This document shows, one piece after another, positions 18,937-27,479 of a DNA stretch of 64,000 bases; the stretch's first letter is position 1; the number at the start of each line of letters is the position of its first letter. Below the pieces are notes generated by a model. That model made no database searches. It saw only the letters and a program-made list of their open reading frames with translations, and had not been told where the DNA came from. Origin of the DNA: Shimia aestuarii (GTDB lineage: Bacteria > Pseudomonadota > Alphaproteobacteria > Rhodobacterales > Rhodobacteraceae); assembly GCF_022814865.1 (NCBI RefSeq), contig NZ_JAKVRD010000011.1:51229-115228 (forward strand), in the 5' to 3' direction. The translations under genes were made by a program, and so were the position numbers.

Positions 18937-20439
18937 TCAGGAAAATAGCCCCGCATAGTCCTCGCGCAGCGCCTTTTTCTGCACCTTGCCCATCGTGTTG
19001 CGCGGCAACTCAGGCAGGAGGATGACCTTCTTGGGCTGCTTGAACTTGGCCACCGTCTCGGACAAGGCGCCCATGATCGCCGCCTCGCTCGTCCCCTCGC
19101 CCTCGGGCACGACCACGGCCACAACCGCCTCGCCGAAATCGGGATGCGGCACGCCGATGACCGCGCTTTCAAGCACACCGTCAAGATCGTCGATGATCGA
19201 TTCGATCTCTTTCGGATAGACGTTGAACCCGCCGGTGATGACCAAATCCTTGGACCGGCCCACGATGGTCACATAGCCGTCCTCATCAAACTTCGCGAGG
19301 TCGCCGGTGATAAACCACCCATCCGGCAAAAGCTCTTCCGCGGTCTTCTCCGGCATCTGCCAATAGCCCTGAAACACGTTGTCGCCGCGCACCTCGAGCA
19401 CCCCGATCTCGCCCGTCGGTACCTCTTCGCCATCCTTGCGAATCCGCGCCTCGACACCGGGCAAGGGAAAGCCCACCGTCCCGGCGCGCCGCTCGCCTTC
19501 ATACGGGTTCGACGTGCTCATATTCGTCTCTGTCATGCCGTAACGCTCGAGAATCCGGTGCCCCGTGCGCGCCTCCCATTTCTCATGCGTATCAACGAGG
19601 AGCGGCGCAGAGCCGGAGATGAAAAGCCGCATATTCGCCGCCCGCTCCTTGGTCAGGCGCGGGTCATCAAGGAGGCGGGTATAGAAGGTCGGCACCCCCA
19701 TCATCGCCGTCGCCCGCGGCATCGCCTCAAGGATCTGGTCGGCATCGAACTTCGCCAGAAACTCGACCGACGCCCCCGCCAAAAGCGCCACGTTGGTCGC
19801 CACGAAAAGCCCATGCGTGTGAAAGATCGGCAGCGCGTGGATGAGAGTGTCGGACTTGGTGAACTGCCAATAGTCGCGCAGCATTTCGGAATTGCTGGCA
19901 AGGTTCTTATGGCTGAGCATCGCCCCCTTGGAACGCCCCGTAGTGCCCGAGGTGTAAAGGATCGCCGCAAGATCCTCCGCGCCCCGCGCAACCGGCTCGA
20001 ACGCGCCGCGCCCGACCACAGCCTCTTCCATCGTGCCGCGCCCCTTGGCGTCGAGCGTCTTAACCTTGGCATCCCCGGCGATCTCTTCGATCGCCTCGGC
20101 CCGCGCCGGATCACAGACGACGACGCGCGGCGCGGCATCGCCGAGGAAATACGCCACCTCTGAGACCGTGTAGGCCGTGTTGAGCGGCAGGAACACGCCC
20201 CCCGCCATCACCGTCCCGAGGTAGAGCTGAATCGCCTCGATGGTCTTGTCGGCCTGCACCGCGACCCGGTCGCCGGGCTCTACCCCAAGCGCGACCAACG
20301 CCCCCGCCATCCGCTCGGCCCCCGCGAACAACTCGCCAAAGGTCATGCTGGCGCGTTTCGGAATACGAGCGAAATTCCGCGTCTCCTGACCGACCGAGGA
20401 CGCATGCAGGCGCGAAATAAGGTAGTTGTCGTCATACAT
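18937..20439 (-). CDS. matB: Malonyl-CoA synthetase (MatB-type acyl-CoA ligase)
   Basis: Adenylate-forming enzyme that makes malonyl-CoA from malonate, CoA and ATP; 500 residues. It has the P-loop-like ILYTSGTTGRSKGAMLSHKNL near 155, FHTHGLFVATN near 200, ERYGMTETNMSTSNPYEGER near 300, the hinge GWFITGDLAKFDEDGYVTIVGRSKD near 380, and the catalytic lysine in NTMGKVQKKALRE near the end. The Met-Ser-Thr-Asn region after ERYGMTE matches the malonate-specific group as I know it. ATG 20439 gives MYDDNYLISRL, the usual start. The P450 gene lies downstream on the same strand. Confidence 0.88.
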   Translation of the reverse strand: MYDDNYLISRLHASSVGQETRNFARIPKRASMTFGELFAGAERMAGALVALGVEPGDRVAVQADKTIEAIQLYLGTVMAGGVFLPLNTAYTVSEVAYFLGDAAPRVVVCDPARAEAIEEIAGDAKVKTLDAKGRGTMEEAVVGRGAFEPVARGAEDLAAILYTSGTTGRSKGAMLSHKNLASNSEMLRDYWQFTKSDTLIHALPIFHTHGLFVATNVALLAGASVEFLAKFDADQILEAMPRATAMMGVPTFYTRLLDDPRLTKERAANMRLFISGSAPLLVDTHEKWEARTGHRILERYGMTETNMSTSNPYEGERRAGTVGFPLPGVEARIRKDGEEVPTGEIGVLEVRGDNVFQGYWQMPEKTAEELLPDGWFITGDLAKFDEDGYVTIVGRSKDLVITGGFNVYPKEIESIIDDLDGVLESAVIGVPHPDFGEAVVAVVVPEGEGTSEAAIMGALSETVAKFKQPKKVILLPELPRNTMGKVQKKALREDYAGLFS

Positions 20440-20561
20440 GGCAGGGCCTCCAAAAGGATTTGTCCCGTTCTCCCCTGCCCCCCGACCAAGATCAAGCCCC
20501 GCCTTGCCAATCCGACAATCTAGTTGCACGATACACCTTCACGCACGCACAGGCCCATCCC

Positions 20562-21482
20562 ATGACACCGTTCCGAGGCATCGCCCTCAAACTCGTATCG
20601 ATTTTCCTGTTTTCCATCATGGCCGCCTGCATCAAGGCCGCTGCTGAGCATGTCCCGCCCGGACAGGCCGTGTTCTTCCGCTCGCTTTTTGCCATGCCGA
20701 TCATCTTCATGTGGCTCGCGCATCGCGGCGAATTGCGCACCGGTCTCAAGGTCAAGAACCCGATGGGCCATTTCTGGCGCGGCCTCATCGGGACATCGGC
20801 CATGGCGATGGGCTTTGCCGCGCTCGGCCTGTTGCCCCTCCCCGAGGTGACAGCCATCGGCTATGCCGCACCGCTCCTGACGGTCATCTTTGCGGCGATG
20901 TTTCTTGGTGAACGGGTGCGGCTTTTCCGGCTATCGGCGGTGGGGATCGGGCTTGTCGGGGTCATCATTGTGCTCTACCCGCGCCTGACGATCCTTGGCG
21001 GCGCGGACCCTTATTCCGTCGCCACACTCGGCGCGTTCCTTGCGCTTGGCTCGGCGGCGTTTCGGGCTCTGGCACAGATCCATATCCGCAAGCTGGTGCA
21101 GACGGATCAGACCTCGGCCATCGTGTTCTATTTCTCCCTGACCGCCACCGGACTGTCGCTCCTGACGCTGCCCTTCGGCTGGGTCATCCCGACAAGCACC
21201 GAGGCGGTGCTCCTCGTGTCCGCCGGCCTCATTGGCGGCATCGCGCAGATCTTTCTAACCTCGGCCTACCGCTTTGCCGACGCTTCGACGGTTGCGCCGT
21301 TCGACTATGCCTCGATGCTCTTTGCCATCGCCATTGGCTATTTCATCTTCGAAGAGGTGCCGACGGAGATCATGCTCGCCGGGGTGAGCCTCATCATCGC
21401 TGCCGGGATCTTTATCATCTGGCGCGAGAGACAGCTTGGCCTCAAACGTGGCTCGCGTCAGACCCTGACACCGCAAGGTTGA
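20562..21482 (+). CDS. EamA/DMT-family transporter
   Basis: A 306-residue inner-membrane protein with ten predicted hydrophobic segments in two EamA repeats. The first repeat carries LKLVSIFLFSIMAACIKAAAE and FFRSLFAMPIIF; the second starts near GSAAFRALAQIHIRKL. Such proteins export small metabolites, but the substrate cannot be read from sequence. The open frame reaches back to 20460, over the divergent matB promoter, so I start at ATG 20562. The gene stands alone, divergent from matB, followed by a GC-hairpin repeat. Confidence 0.85.
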   Translation: MTPFRGIALKLVSIFLFSIMAACIKAAAEHVPPGQAVFFRSLFAMPIIFMWLAHRGELRTGLKVKNPMGHFWRGLIGTSAMAMGFAALGLLPLPEVTAIGYAAPLLTVIFAAMFLGERVRLFRLSAVGIGLVGVIIVLYPRLTILGGADPYSVATLGAFLALGSAAFRALAQIHIRKLVQTDQTSAIVFYFSLTATGLSLLTLPFGWVIPTSTEAVLLVSAGLIGGIAQIFLTSAYRFADASTVAPFDYASMLFAIAIGYFIFEEVPTEIMLAGVSLIIAAGIFIIWRERQLGLKRGSRQTLTPQG

Positions 21483-21547
21483 CGGGGGGCACTCCCGCCC
21501 CTTTGAGACGCGGGCCAAGGCTCGCACCGTCAAAGGGTTTGGCATGG

Positions 21548-21632
21548 CTGGGGGGCCAGCCCCCCAGACCCCAGTTTCAACTGGGGGGCCAGCCCCCCAG
21601 ACCCCCTGGGATATTTCCGGCAAGAGGAAGAG
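21548..21632. repeat. Tandem GC hairpin repeat plus dispersed repeat, copy 5
   Basis: A 25-base sequence (CTGGGGGGCCAGCCCCCCAG followed by ACCCC) occurs twice, at 21,548-21,572 and 21,581-21,605, separated by AGTTTCAA. Each copy is itself a perfect hairpin. Directly after comes a dispersed-repeat copy (CTGGGATATTTCCGGCAAGA, to about 21,632). It lies between the 3' ends of two convergent genes, where a two-way terminator would fit. Confidence 0.8.
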
Positions 21633-21633
21633 A

Positions 21634-23031
21634 TCAGGAAATGCGCACCTGATCGAGCACATGTCCCGTAGGCGACAGGCTCTCTGCTACAACGCGCCCT
21701 TGGCCGCGCCCCGAACCGGCCTGATCTCCCGCCAAGCGGCGCAGATCTTCGAAACTCTTGAGCGGCAGGCCCGCCTTTTGCGCCGCTTTGATGAGATCAG
21801 GACGCGACGGATGTATGGCGATTCCCGCCTCTGTCACCAGCGCGCCAATCGTCTTGCCCGGCGTCGTCAGGCAGGTCAGCGCCTCAACCAGCTTGGGCCG
21901 TCCCGCCGCCTGCAAGGGCGTCGTCACGATGGGCAGGATCGCCCCCGCCGCCGTATCCGCATGCCCGCCCGAGCCGCCAATGATCCGCCCATCGCTTGCG
22001 CAGGTCACGTTGACGTTGAAGTCCGCGTCGATCTCCGCCGCGCCGAGGATCATCACATCAAGCTGTTTCGCGACGCAATCCGGGCGCTCCGGGCTGGCAT
22101 ACTCCTCCGCCGACATGGCGAGATGGGCCGCATCCTCTGCGTAGGAGCGCACGGCGGCAAGGTCGAAGGCCTGCACATCACGCAAGCCTCGGAACAGCCC
22201 GGCGCGGAACATATCAACCAGCGCGCCAGTGATGCCGCCCGCCGCGAAATCCCCAACGATGCCCCGCGCCACCATCTCGGGCGCGAGCGCATGGGCCACC
22301 GCAAGCGAGGTCGCGCCCGCCCCGGTCTGGAACCGGAAACCGTCTCTAAGCAGGCCGGAAACCGCGATAAGCCGCGCTGTCAGATCCGCAATCACCCGCC
22401 CCTTCTCCGAGGGCGCGCGGCCAGTTGTGCCCGAGGCGATCTGTCCCGCGTCGCCGATCTGCGCGACCTCGACCACCTGGTCGACCTGCGCCGCCGGGAT
22501 ACAAACCCGCGGCACCGCCTCGCAACGATGATCCGTCACCGCCACCACGTGCCGGGCATGTTCTGCGTCGACCATCGCATAGCCCAAGGGACCACAGGCC
22601 GATGGCCCGACCGCTCCGGACAGGTTGCCCGCCGCATCGACCGCAGGCGCCGCAACAAACGCGGCATCAATCGGCAACCGCCCCGAGGCAATCGCCGCCG
22701 CGCGCCCGCCGTGGCTCTGCAACTGCACCGGATGGGTCAAAACGCCCGCGCGCACAGCCTCCGCAAGCGGGCCGGTCATGTAGGAGGTGGTGATCCGCGT
22801 CACCACGCCATCGCGCAGGAAAGGGATCAGTGCTTCGTGACACGGGAAAAGCGACGAGGGCGCAATATGCAGATCGCGCAGGCCCAGCACGGCACAGTCC
22901 GCAAGAACCTGTCGCATGACATCGTCGCCATTGCGCAGGTGGTGATGGAAGGACAGCGTCGCGCCGTCCTTCACATCTGCCGTTTCAATCGCCGCACGGA
23001 TCGCGCGGCGCGTGGTCTCAGGCACGCACAA
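21634..23031 (-). CDS. citF: Citrate lyase alpha subunit-like protein (CitF), orphan
   Basis: A 465-residue protein of the citrate lyase alpha (citrate-ACP transferase) family, which moves citrate onto the acyl carrier subunit CitD. Visible family stretches are GATLSFHHHLRNGDDVMRQV near 24, LHIAPSSLFPCHEALIPFL near 54, QLQSHGGRAAAIASGRLPID near 103, FQTGAGATSLAV near 235 and DFNVNVTCASDGRIIGGSGG near 345. Neither citD, citE nor citC/citX is nearby, so a complete lyase cannot be formed from this locus. The start is either TTG 23031 or GTG 23025; both lie inside the end of ilvE, suggesting coupled translation. It may work as a stand-alone CoA transferase. Confidence 0.85.
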   Translation of the reverse strand: MCVPETTRRAIRAAIETADVKDGATLSFHHHLRNGDDVMRQVLADCAVLGLRDLHIAPSSLFPCHEALIPFLRDGVVTRITTSYMTGPLAEAVRAGVLTHPVQLQSHGGRAAAIASGRLPIDAAFVAAPAVDAAGNLSGAVGPSACGPLGYAMVDAEHARHVVAVTDHRCEAVPRVCIPAAQVDQVVEVAQIGDAGQIASGTTGRAPSEKGRVIADLTARLIAVSGLLRDGFRFQTGAGATSLAVAHALAPEMVARGIVGDFAAGGITGALVDMFRAGLFRGLRDVQAFDLAAVRSYAEDAAHLAMSAEEYASPERPDCVAKQLDVMILGAAEIDADFNVNVTCASDGRIIGGSGGHADTAAGAILPIVTTPLQAAGRPKLVEALTCLTTPGKTIGALVTEAGIAIHPSRPDLIKAAQKAGLPLKSFEDLRRLAGDQAGSGRGQGRVVAESLSPTGHVLDQVRIS

Positions 23032-23887
23032 GCGCCTCGTAGTCTTCGGCGATCTGCCGGGTCAGCGCGCCGACTTCGAACATGTAGTCGCCGATCTGAC
23101 CAACCGGGGTCACCTCGGCCGCCGTACCGGTGAGGAAACACTGTTCGAAATCCGCGAGCTCTTCCGGCATGATCCGGCGCTCATGCACTGTAACGCCCTT
23201 GTCCTTGAGCATGCCAATCACCGTCTGGCGCGTGATGCCGTTGAGGATCGCGTCGGGGATCGGCGTATGCACTTCGCCGTCCTTGACGAAGAACACGTTG
23301 GCGCCGGTCGCCTCGGCCACGTAGCCGCGATAATCCATGAAGAGCGCGTCAGAACAGCCCTTGGCCTCCGCCGCATGCTTGGAGATGGTGCAGATCATGT
23401 AGAGACCTGCCGCCTTGGCCGCGGTCGGGATCGTCTCGGGCGAGGGGCGCTTCCACTGGGCGATGTCGAGCTTGGCGCCCTTCATCTTGGCATCGCCATA
23501 ATAGGCGCCCCATTCCCAACAGGCGACCGCCATGCGCACCGGGTTCTTCGACGACGCGACACCCATGTCTTCGCCCGACCCGCGCCATGCCACCGCACGC
23601 ACATAGGCATCCTTGAGGCCGTTGGCCTTGAGCACCTCTTCCTTCGCCGCCTCGATCTCATCGACGGTGTAGGGGATCGGCATGTCGATCAACGCACCCG
23701 AGTTCAAAAGACGTTCCGAATGTTCGCGGCTCTTGAAGATCTTGCCATTATAGCAACGCTCCCCTTCGAATACCGAGCTCGCATAGTGCAACGCGTGGGT
23801 CAGGATGTGGACGTTGGCATCGCGCCATTCGACGAGTTTCCCATCCATCCAGATCTTGCCGTCACGATCGTCATAAGACCCAGCCAT
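23018..23887 (-). CDS. ilvE: Branched-chain amino acid aminotransferase
   Basis: PLP enzyme of fold type IV for the last step of leucine, isoleucine and valine synthesis; 289 residues, cytoplasmic. The start region KIWMDGKLVEWRDANVHILTH, then HYASSVFEGERCY, is typical; the PLP lysine is in ICTISKHAAEAKG near residue 160, and EATGANVFFVKDGEVHTP and ILNGITRQTVI are the usual cofactor-binding motifs. An unmistakable AGGAAAGG lies before ATG 23887. The citrate-lyase-alpha gene overlaps its 3' end, and petP is divergent. Confidence 0.96.
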   Translation of the reverse strand: MAGSYDDRDGKIWMDGKLVEWRDANVHILTHALHYASSVFEGERCYNGKIFKSREHSERLLNSGALIDMPIPYTVDEIEAAKEEVLKANGLKDAYVRAVAWRGSGEDMGVASSKNPVRMAVACWEWGAYYGDAKMKGAKLDIAQWKRPSPETIPTAAKAAGLYMICTISKHAAEAKGCSDALFMDYRGYVAEATGANVFFVKDGEVHTPIPDAILNGITRQTVIGMLKDKGVTVHERRIMPEELADFEQCFLTGTAAEVTPVGQIGDYMFEVGALTRQIAEDYEALVRA

Positions 23888-24005
23888 GGCCTTTCCTCCA
23901 GCTACTTAGTTTTGCATTTGTTGCGCGTCTTATGGCCGATCCGGTCACAAAATTGCGCAAAATCTGCGATTCGCTATCATTCCGCTCTTGGAGTGTCAAC
24001 AAAGC

Positions 24006-24021
24006 TGACGTATTGTGACGT
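24006..24021. promoter_or_regulatory. Direct repeat TGACGT in the ilvE/petP divergent region
   Basis: TGACGT occurs at 24,006-24,011 and again at 24,016-24,021, exactly ten bases apart and about 40 bases before the petP start. The helical-turn spacing would suit a dimeric regulator or PetR itself. This is an observation, not a recognised binding site. Confidence 0.3.
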
Positions 24022-24055
24022 TTAAGACGGCAAATTGTGAACGACGGGGAGAGCA

Positions 24056-24556
24056 ATGCCAGACTCTCATAGCAGCGGCGAAAGCCTTCTCTTTCTGACA
24101 GACGAACAACTCAGACAGGGAATCGAGGCTGTTTTCTTTGCCTATCGTGGTTTTACCGCCGATCCCGACCGCATTCTCGCCACCATGGCCTATGGCCGCG
24201 CGCATCACCGTGCGATCCACTTTATCAACCGCGCGCCGGGCACGACAGTCACAAACCTGCTCGCAATCCTCGGGGTGACAAAGCAATCGCTCAACCGGGT
24301 GCTGCGCACGTTGATCGAGGATGGCCTCGTCGAAAGCCGCGTCGGCTCTTCCGACCGGCGCGAAAGGAACCTTTACCTGACTGACGCCGGGATCGCCCTT
24401 GAGAACCGGCTTTCCGATGCCCAGCGCACGCGCATGCGCGCCGCCTACCGTGAGGCTGGACCCGAGGCCGTGGCCGGCTTTCGCCGCGTGCTCGAGGCGA
24501 TGATGGACCCGGAAATGCGCCGTCGCTATGCCCGCCTGCGGGAGAGCGGCCAATGA
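24056..24556 (+). CDS. petP: MarR-family regulator PetP
   Basis: A 166-residue winged-helix regulator. The central part (TVTNLLAILGVTKQSLNRVLRTLIEDGLVESRVGSSDRRERNLYLTD region, residues about 64-112) is the MarR helix-turn-helix and beta wing with the expected SDRRERNLYLT. It overlaps the response-regulator gene by ATGA, the arrangement of petP-petR described in Rhodobacter, where the pair was linked to cytochrome bc1 expression. ATG 24056 has GGGGAGAG upstream. No sensor kinase gene is nearby. Confidence 0.87.
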   Translation: MPDSHSSGESLLFLTDEQLRQGIEAVFFAYRGFTADPDRILATMAYGRAHHRAIHFINRAPGTTVTNLLAILGVTKQSLNRVLRTLIEDGLVESRVGSSDRRERNLYLTDAGIALENRLSDAQRTRMRAAYREAGPEAVAGFRRVLEAMMDPEMRRRYARLRESGQ

Positions 24557-25254
24557 GCGACGTTGCCCCCCATCTCCTGATCGTGGATGACGACGAACGC
24601 ATCCGCGACCTGCTGAAGAAATTCCTCAAACGCAACGGCTTCCTCGTGACCTCTGCCCGCGACGCGGCTCAGGCCCGGCGCATTCTCTCTGGCCTCGATT
24701 TCGACCTGATCGTACTTGATGTGATGATGCCCGGCGAGGACGGCATGAGCCTCACCCGCGCCATCCGCGAAGACAAGACGACGCCGGTGCTTCTCTTGAC
24801 CGCCAAGGGCGAGACCGAGGACCGCATCATGGGGCTCGAGGCCGGGGCGGACGATTACCTCCCCAAACCCTTCGAACCCAAAGAGCTTCTGCTGCGGATC
24901 AACGCGATCCTGCGCCGGATGCCCGAAACGCAAGAGGCCGACACCGCACCCAAGATGCTCAACCTCGGCCCGGTGCGCTATGATATCGAGCGCGGCGAGA
25001 TGTGGCAGGGCGATGCCATCCTGCGGCTGACTGCGACCGAAAGCCAATTGATGAAAATCTTCTCGGCCACACCGGGCGAGCCGATCTCCCGCGCCAAGCT
25101 GGTCGAGGATCTGGGCCGCGACCGGGGACAGGCACAGGAGCGCGCCGTTGACGTGCAGATCACCCGCCTGCGCCGCAAAATCGAGGCCGACCCCAAGCAA
25201 CCCCGCTACCTCCAGACGGTGCGCGGCGCGGGCTATATGCTCGTCCCCGATTGA
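24553..25254 (+). CDS. petR: OmpR-family response regulator PetR
   Basis: A 233-residue two-component response regulator. The receiver domain (about 1-125) has the acidic pair in IVDDDERI, the phospho-acceptor Asp in LIVLDVMMPGEDG near 56, the Thr in VLLLTAKGE and Lys in DYLPKPFEPKEL. The C-terminal winged helix (about 140-232) shows LTATESQLMKIF, the recognition helix region RAVDVQITRLRRKIE, and YLQTVRGAGYMLVPD. It shares ATGA with petP. The histidine-kinase partner is not encoded here. Confidence 0.94.
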   Translation: MSDVAPHLLIVDDDERIRDLLKKFLKRNGFLVTSARDAAQARRILSGLDFDLIVLDVMMPGEDGMSLTRAIREDKTTPVLLLTAKGETEDRIMGLEAGADDYLPKPFEPKELLLRINAILRRMPETQEADTAPKMLNLGPVRYDIERGEMWQGDAILRLTATESQLMKIFSATPGEPISRAKLVEDLGRDRGQAQERAVDVQITRLRRKIEADPKQPRYLQTVRGAGYMLVPD

Positions 25255-25325
25255 CCCGATCGCGGGGGCTGGTTTCTCCCGATCCGCGCCGCTACGGTCC
25301 CCCCGAACAACCAACGGAGACCGCG

Positions 25326-26261
25326 ATGAGCACGGCGCTTTTTACCCACGATGATTGCCTTCACCACCGCACCCCGCCGGGCCACCCCGAACAGGTCGCG
25401 CGCATGGACTCGATCAAGACCGCCCTTGCTGCGCCAGGTTTTGAGGCGCTCGACCGTCGCGAGGCGCCGCTTTGTGCGGACGAGGACATTCTCCTGTGCC
25501 ATCCGCAATCCCATCTCGACGCCATCATCGCCTCGGAACCCAAGGACGGCATCCGCGCTCTCGATGAAGACACCCACATGTCCCCCGGTTCGGTGCAGGC
25601 CGCACGCCGTGGCGTTGGCGGCACCATGGCGGCGGTCGATGCGGTGCTTTCTGGCGATGTGACAAACGCTTTTGTCGCCTGTCGCCCGCCGGGGCACCAC
25701 GCCGAGACGGAAACTCCGATGGGCTTTTGTCTCTTTGGCAACGCCGCCATCGCCGCCCGGCACGCGATGGAGCGTCATGGCCTCTCGCGCGTCGCCGTCG
25801 TGGATTTCGACGTGCATCACGGCAACGGCACACAGGCGCTTCTGTGGAACGAATCCCGCGTGACCTTCTTCTCCTCACATCAACACCCGCTCTGGCCCGG
25901 GACCGGCTTTCCCGAGGAGACGGGCGCTGCGAACAACATCCACAACATCCAATTCGCCCCCGAGACCAACGGCGCGACCATGCGCGCCGCCTACGAGGCC
26001 GAGGTCTTTCCGGTGATCGAGCGGGTGAAACCCGAACTCATCATCCTCTCCGCCGGATTCGACGCCCATGCCGATGACCCCCTGGCTCAACTCAACTGGG
26101 CCATCGAGGATTTCGTCTGGTTGACCGAGAAGTTCTGCGCCTTGGCCGAGAAACACTGCAACCGCCGTCTCGTCTCGACGCTGGAAGGCGGCTATGACCT
26201 GACCGCCCTTGCCGAATCCGTCGCCGCCCATGTCGGCGTGCTTCTGGAGAAAGGCGCCTAA
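25326..26261 (+). CDS. Histone-deacetylase-family (class II-like) amidohydrolase
   Basis: Zinc-dependent deacetylase of the arginase/HDAC fold, 311 residues. Visible catalytic motifs are RPPGHHAE (tandem His) near 130, VVDFDVHHGNGTQ near 163 with the metal-binding Asp and His, and LSAGFDAHADDPLAQL near 247; the closing STLEGGYDL is typical as well. In bacteria these enzymes act on acetyl-lysine or acetylated polyamines; the substrate here is unknown. The frame is open from 25251 but ATG 25326 (MSTALFTHDDCLHHRTPPGHPE) is the family start. It lies between petR and xseB, a conserved order in Rhodobacterales as I recall. Confidence 0.92.
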   Translation: MSTALFTHDDCLHHRTPPGHPEQVARMDSIKTALAAPGFEALDRREAPLCADEDILLCHPQSHLDAIIASEPKDGIRALDEDTHMSPGSVQAARRGVGGTMAAVDAVLSGDVTNAFVACRPPGHHAETETPMGFCLFGNAAIAARHAMERHGLSRVAVVDFDVHHGNGTQALLWNESRVTFFSSHQHPLWPGTGFPEETGAANNIHNIQFAPETNGATMRAAYEAEVFPVIERVKPELIILSAGFDAHADDPLAQLNWAIEDFVWLTEKFCALAEKHCNRRLVSTLEGGYDLTALAESVAAHVGVLLEKGA

Positions 26262-26345
26262 GGCGCGAAATCGCCCGCGTTGTCTCGACATGCGCGGGCA
26301 GATATGCTTTTGCCCAAACACATGCCGATTGAGGGAGAATGCCGG

Positions 26346-26588
26346 ATGACTGAGACGCCCGTAGACAGCCTGAGCTTTGAACAGGCCATGGCCGAACTGG
26401 AACAGGTGGTCGGCAAGCTCGAGCGCGGCGACGTGGCGCTCGAGGAATCCATCGCGCTTTACGAACGCGGCGCGGCGCTCAAGAAACGCTGCGAGACCAA
26501 GCTCAAGGAAGCCGAGGAAAAGGTCGCCGCGATCACCACTGATAGCGACGGCACCCCCAACGGCCTGACACCCGTCGAAGGGCAGTAA
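26346..26588 (+). CDS. xseB: Exodeoxyribonuclease VII small subunit
   Basis: An 80-residue helical subunit of exonuclease VII, which degrades single-stranded DNA together with the XseA large subunit (not in this window). The core SFEQAMAELEQVVGKLERGDVALEESIALYERG is the complete family signature. ATG 26346 is preceded by GGGAGAAT; upstream in-frame ATGs would add a non-conserved leader. The gene lies three bases before ispA. Confidence 0.95.
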   Translation: MTETPVDSLSFEQAMAELEQVVGKLERGDVALEESIALYERGAALKKRCETKLKEAEEKVAAITTDSDGTPNGLTPVEGQ

Positions 26589-26591
26589 CCC

Positions 26592-27461
26592 GTGTTTCCA
26601 TCTCGCCTAAAAGAGAGTGCCGCCATGGTGCAGGCGCATCTCGACGCGACGCTCTCGCCGCTCGGAAACCTGCCCGTGCACGAGGCGATGCGCTACGCGA
26701 GCGCCGGGGGCAAACGCCTGCGCGCCTTCCTCGTTCTGGAAAGCGCCCGCCTGCATGGCGTCGCGCCGGACAACGCGATCTGGCCCGCCACGGCGATTGA
26801 AGCGATCCACGCCTATTCCCTCGTTCATGACGATCTGCCCTGTATGGATGACGACGATCTGCGCCGTGGCCTGCCGACAGTGCATGTCAAATGGGACGAG
26901 ACAACCGCCGTCCTCGCCGGGGACGCGCTTCAGACCTTTGGGTTTGAATGTGTGAGCCGCCCCGACTGCCACCCGGACCCGCTGGTGCGCGCCGATCTGG
27001 TGCTAAGCCTCGCCCGCGCCGCCGGGGCCAAGGGCATGGTGCTTGGTCAGGCACTCGATATTGCCGCCGAAACCGCCGCAACGCCGCTCTCCCTCGACGA
27101 GATCACTCATCTTCAGGCCGGCAAGACCGGCGCGCTTATCACATGGGCCGCAACCGCCGGTGCTTGCATGGCGCGCGCCGATATGGCGCCGCTTGCGCGC
27201 TATGCCGCCGATCTCGGCCTCGCGTTTCAGATCGCAGATGATATCCTCGACATCGAAGGCGACGCCGCCACCGTCGGCAAGGCCGTCGGCAAAGATGCCG
27301 ACGCGGGCAAGGCGACCTTCGTCTCGCTCCTTGGCCTCGACGGGGCAAAACGCCGCGCAGCCGACCTCGTGACGGACGCTTGTGACGCCCTATCTTCTTA
27401 TGGAGACGAGGCCGAAACCTTGCGGGAAGCCGCCCGTTTCGTTATTGCGCGCGATAGCTAA
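26592..27461 (+). CDS. ispA: Farnesyl/geranylgeranyl-type polyprenyl diphosphate synthase
   Basis: Condenses IPP with DMAPP and longer allylic diphosphates, giving farnesyl diphosphate for ubiquinone, carotenoids and undecaprenyl carriers. The 289-residue product has the first aspartate-rich motif DDLPCMDDDDLRRG near 80, the chain-length region before it, GKTGALITWAATAGA near 178 and the second motif LAFQIADDILDIEGD near 212. The start codon is GTG 26592, three bases after xseB. It forms an xseB-ispA-dxs operon for isoprenoid synthesis. Confidence 0.95.
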   Translation: MFPSRLKESAAMVQAHLDATLSPLGNLPVHEAMRYASAGGKRLRAFLVLESARLHGVAPDNAIWPATAIEAIHAYSLVHDDLPCMDDDDLRRGLPTVHVKWDETTAVLAGDALQTFGFECVSRPDCHPDPLVRADLVLSLARAAGAKGMVLGQALDIAAETAATPLSLDEITHLQAGKTGALITWAATAGACMARADMAPLARYAADLGLAFQIADDILDIEGDAATVGKAVGKDADAGKATFVSLLGLDGAKRRAADLVTDACDALSSYGDEAETLREAARFVIARDS

Positions 27462-27479
27462 CACAGAAAGGCATGGCGC

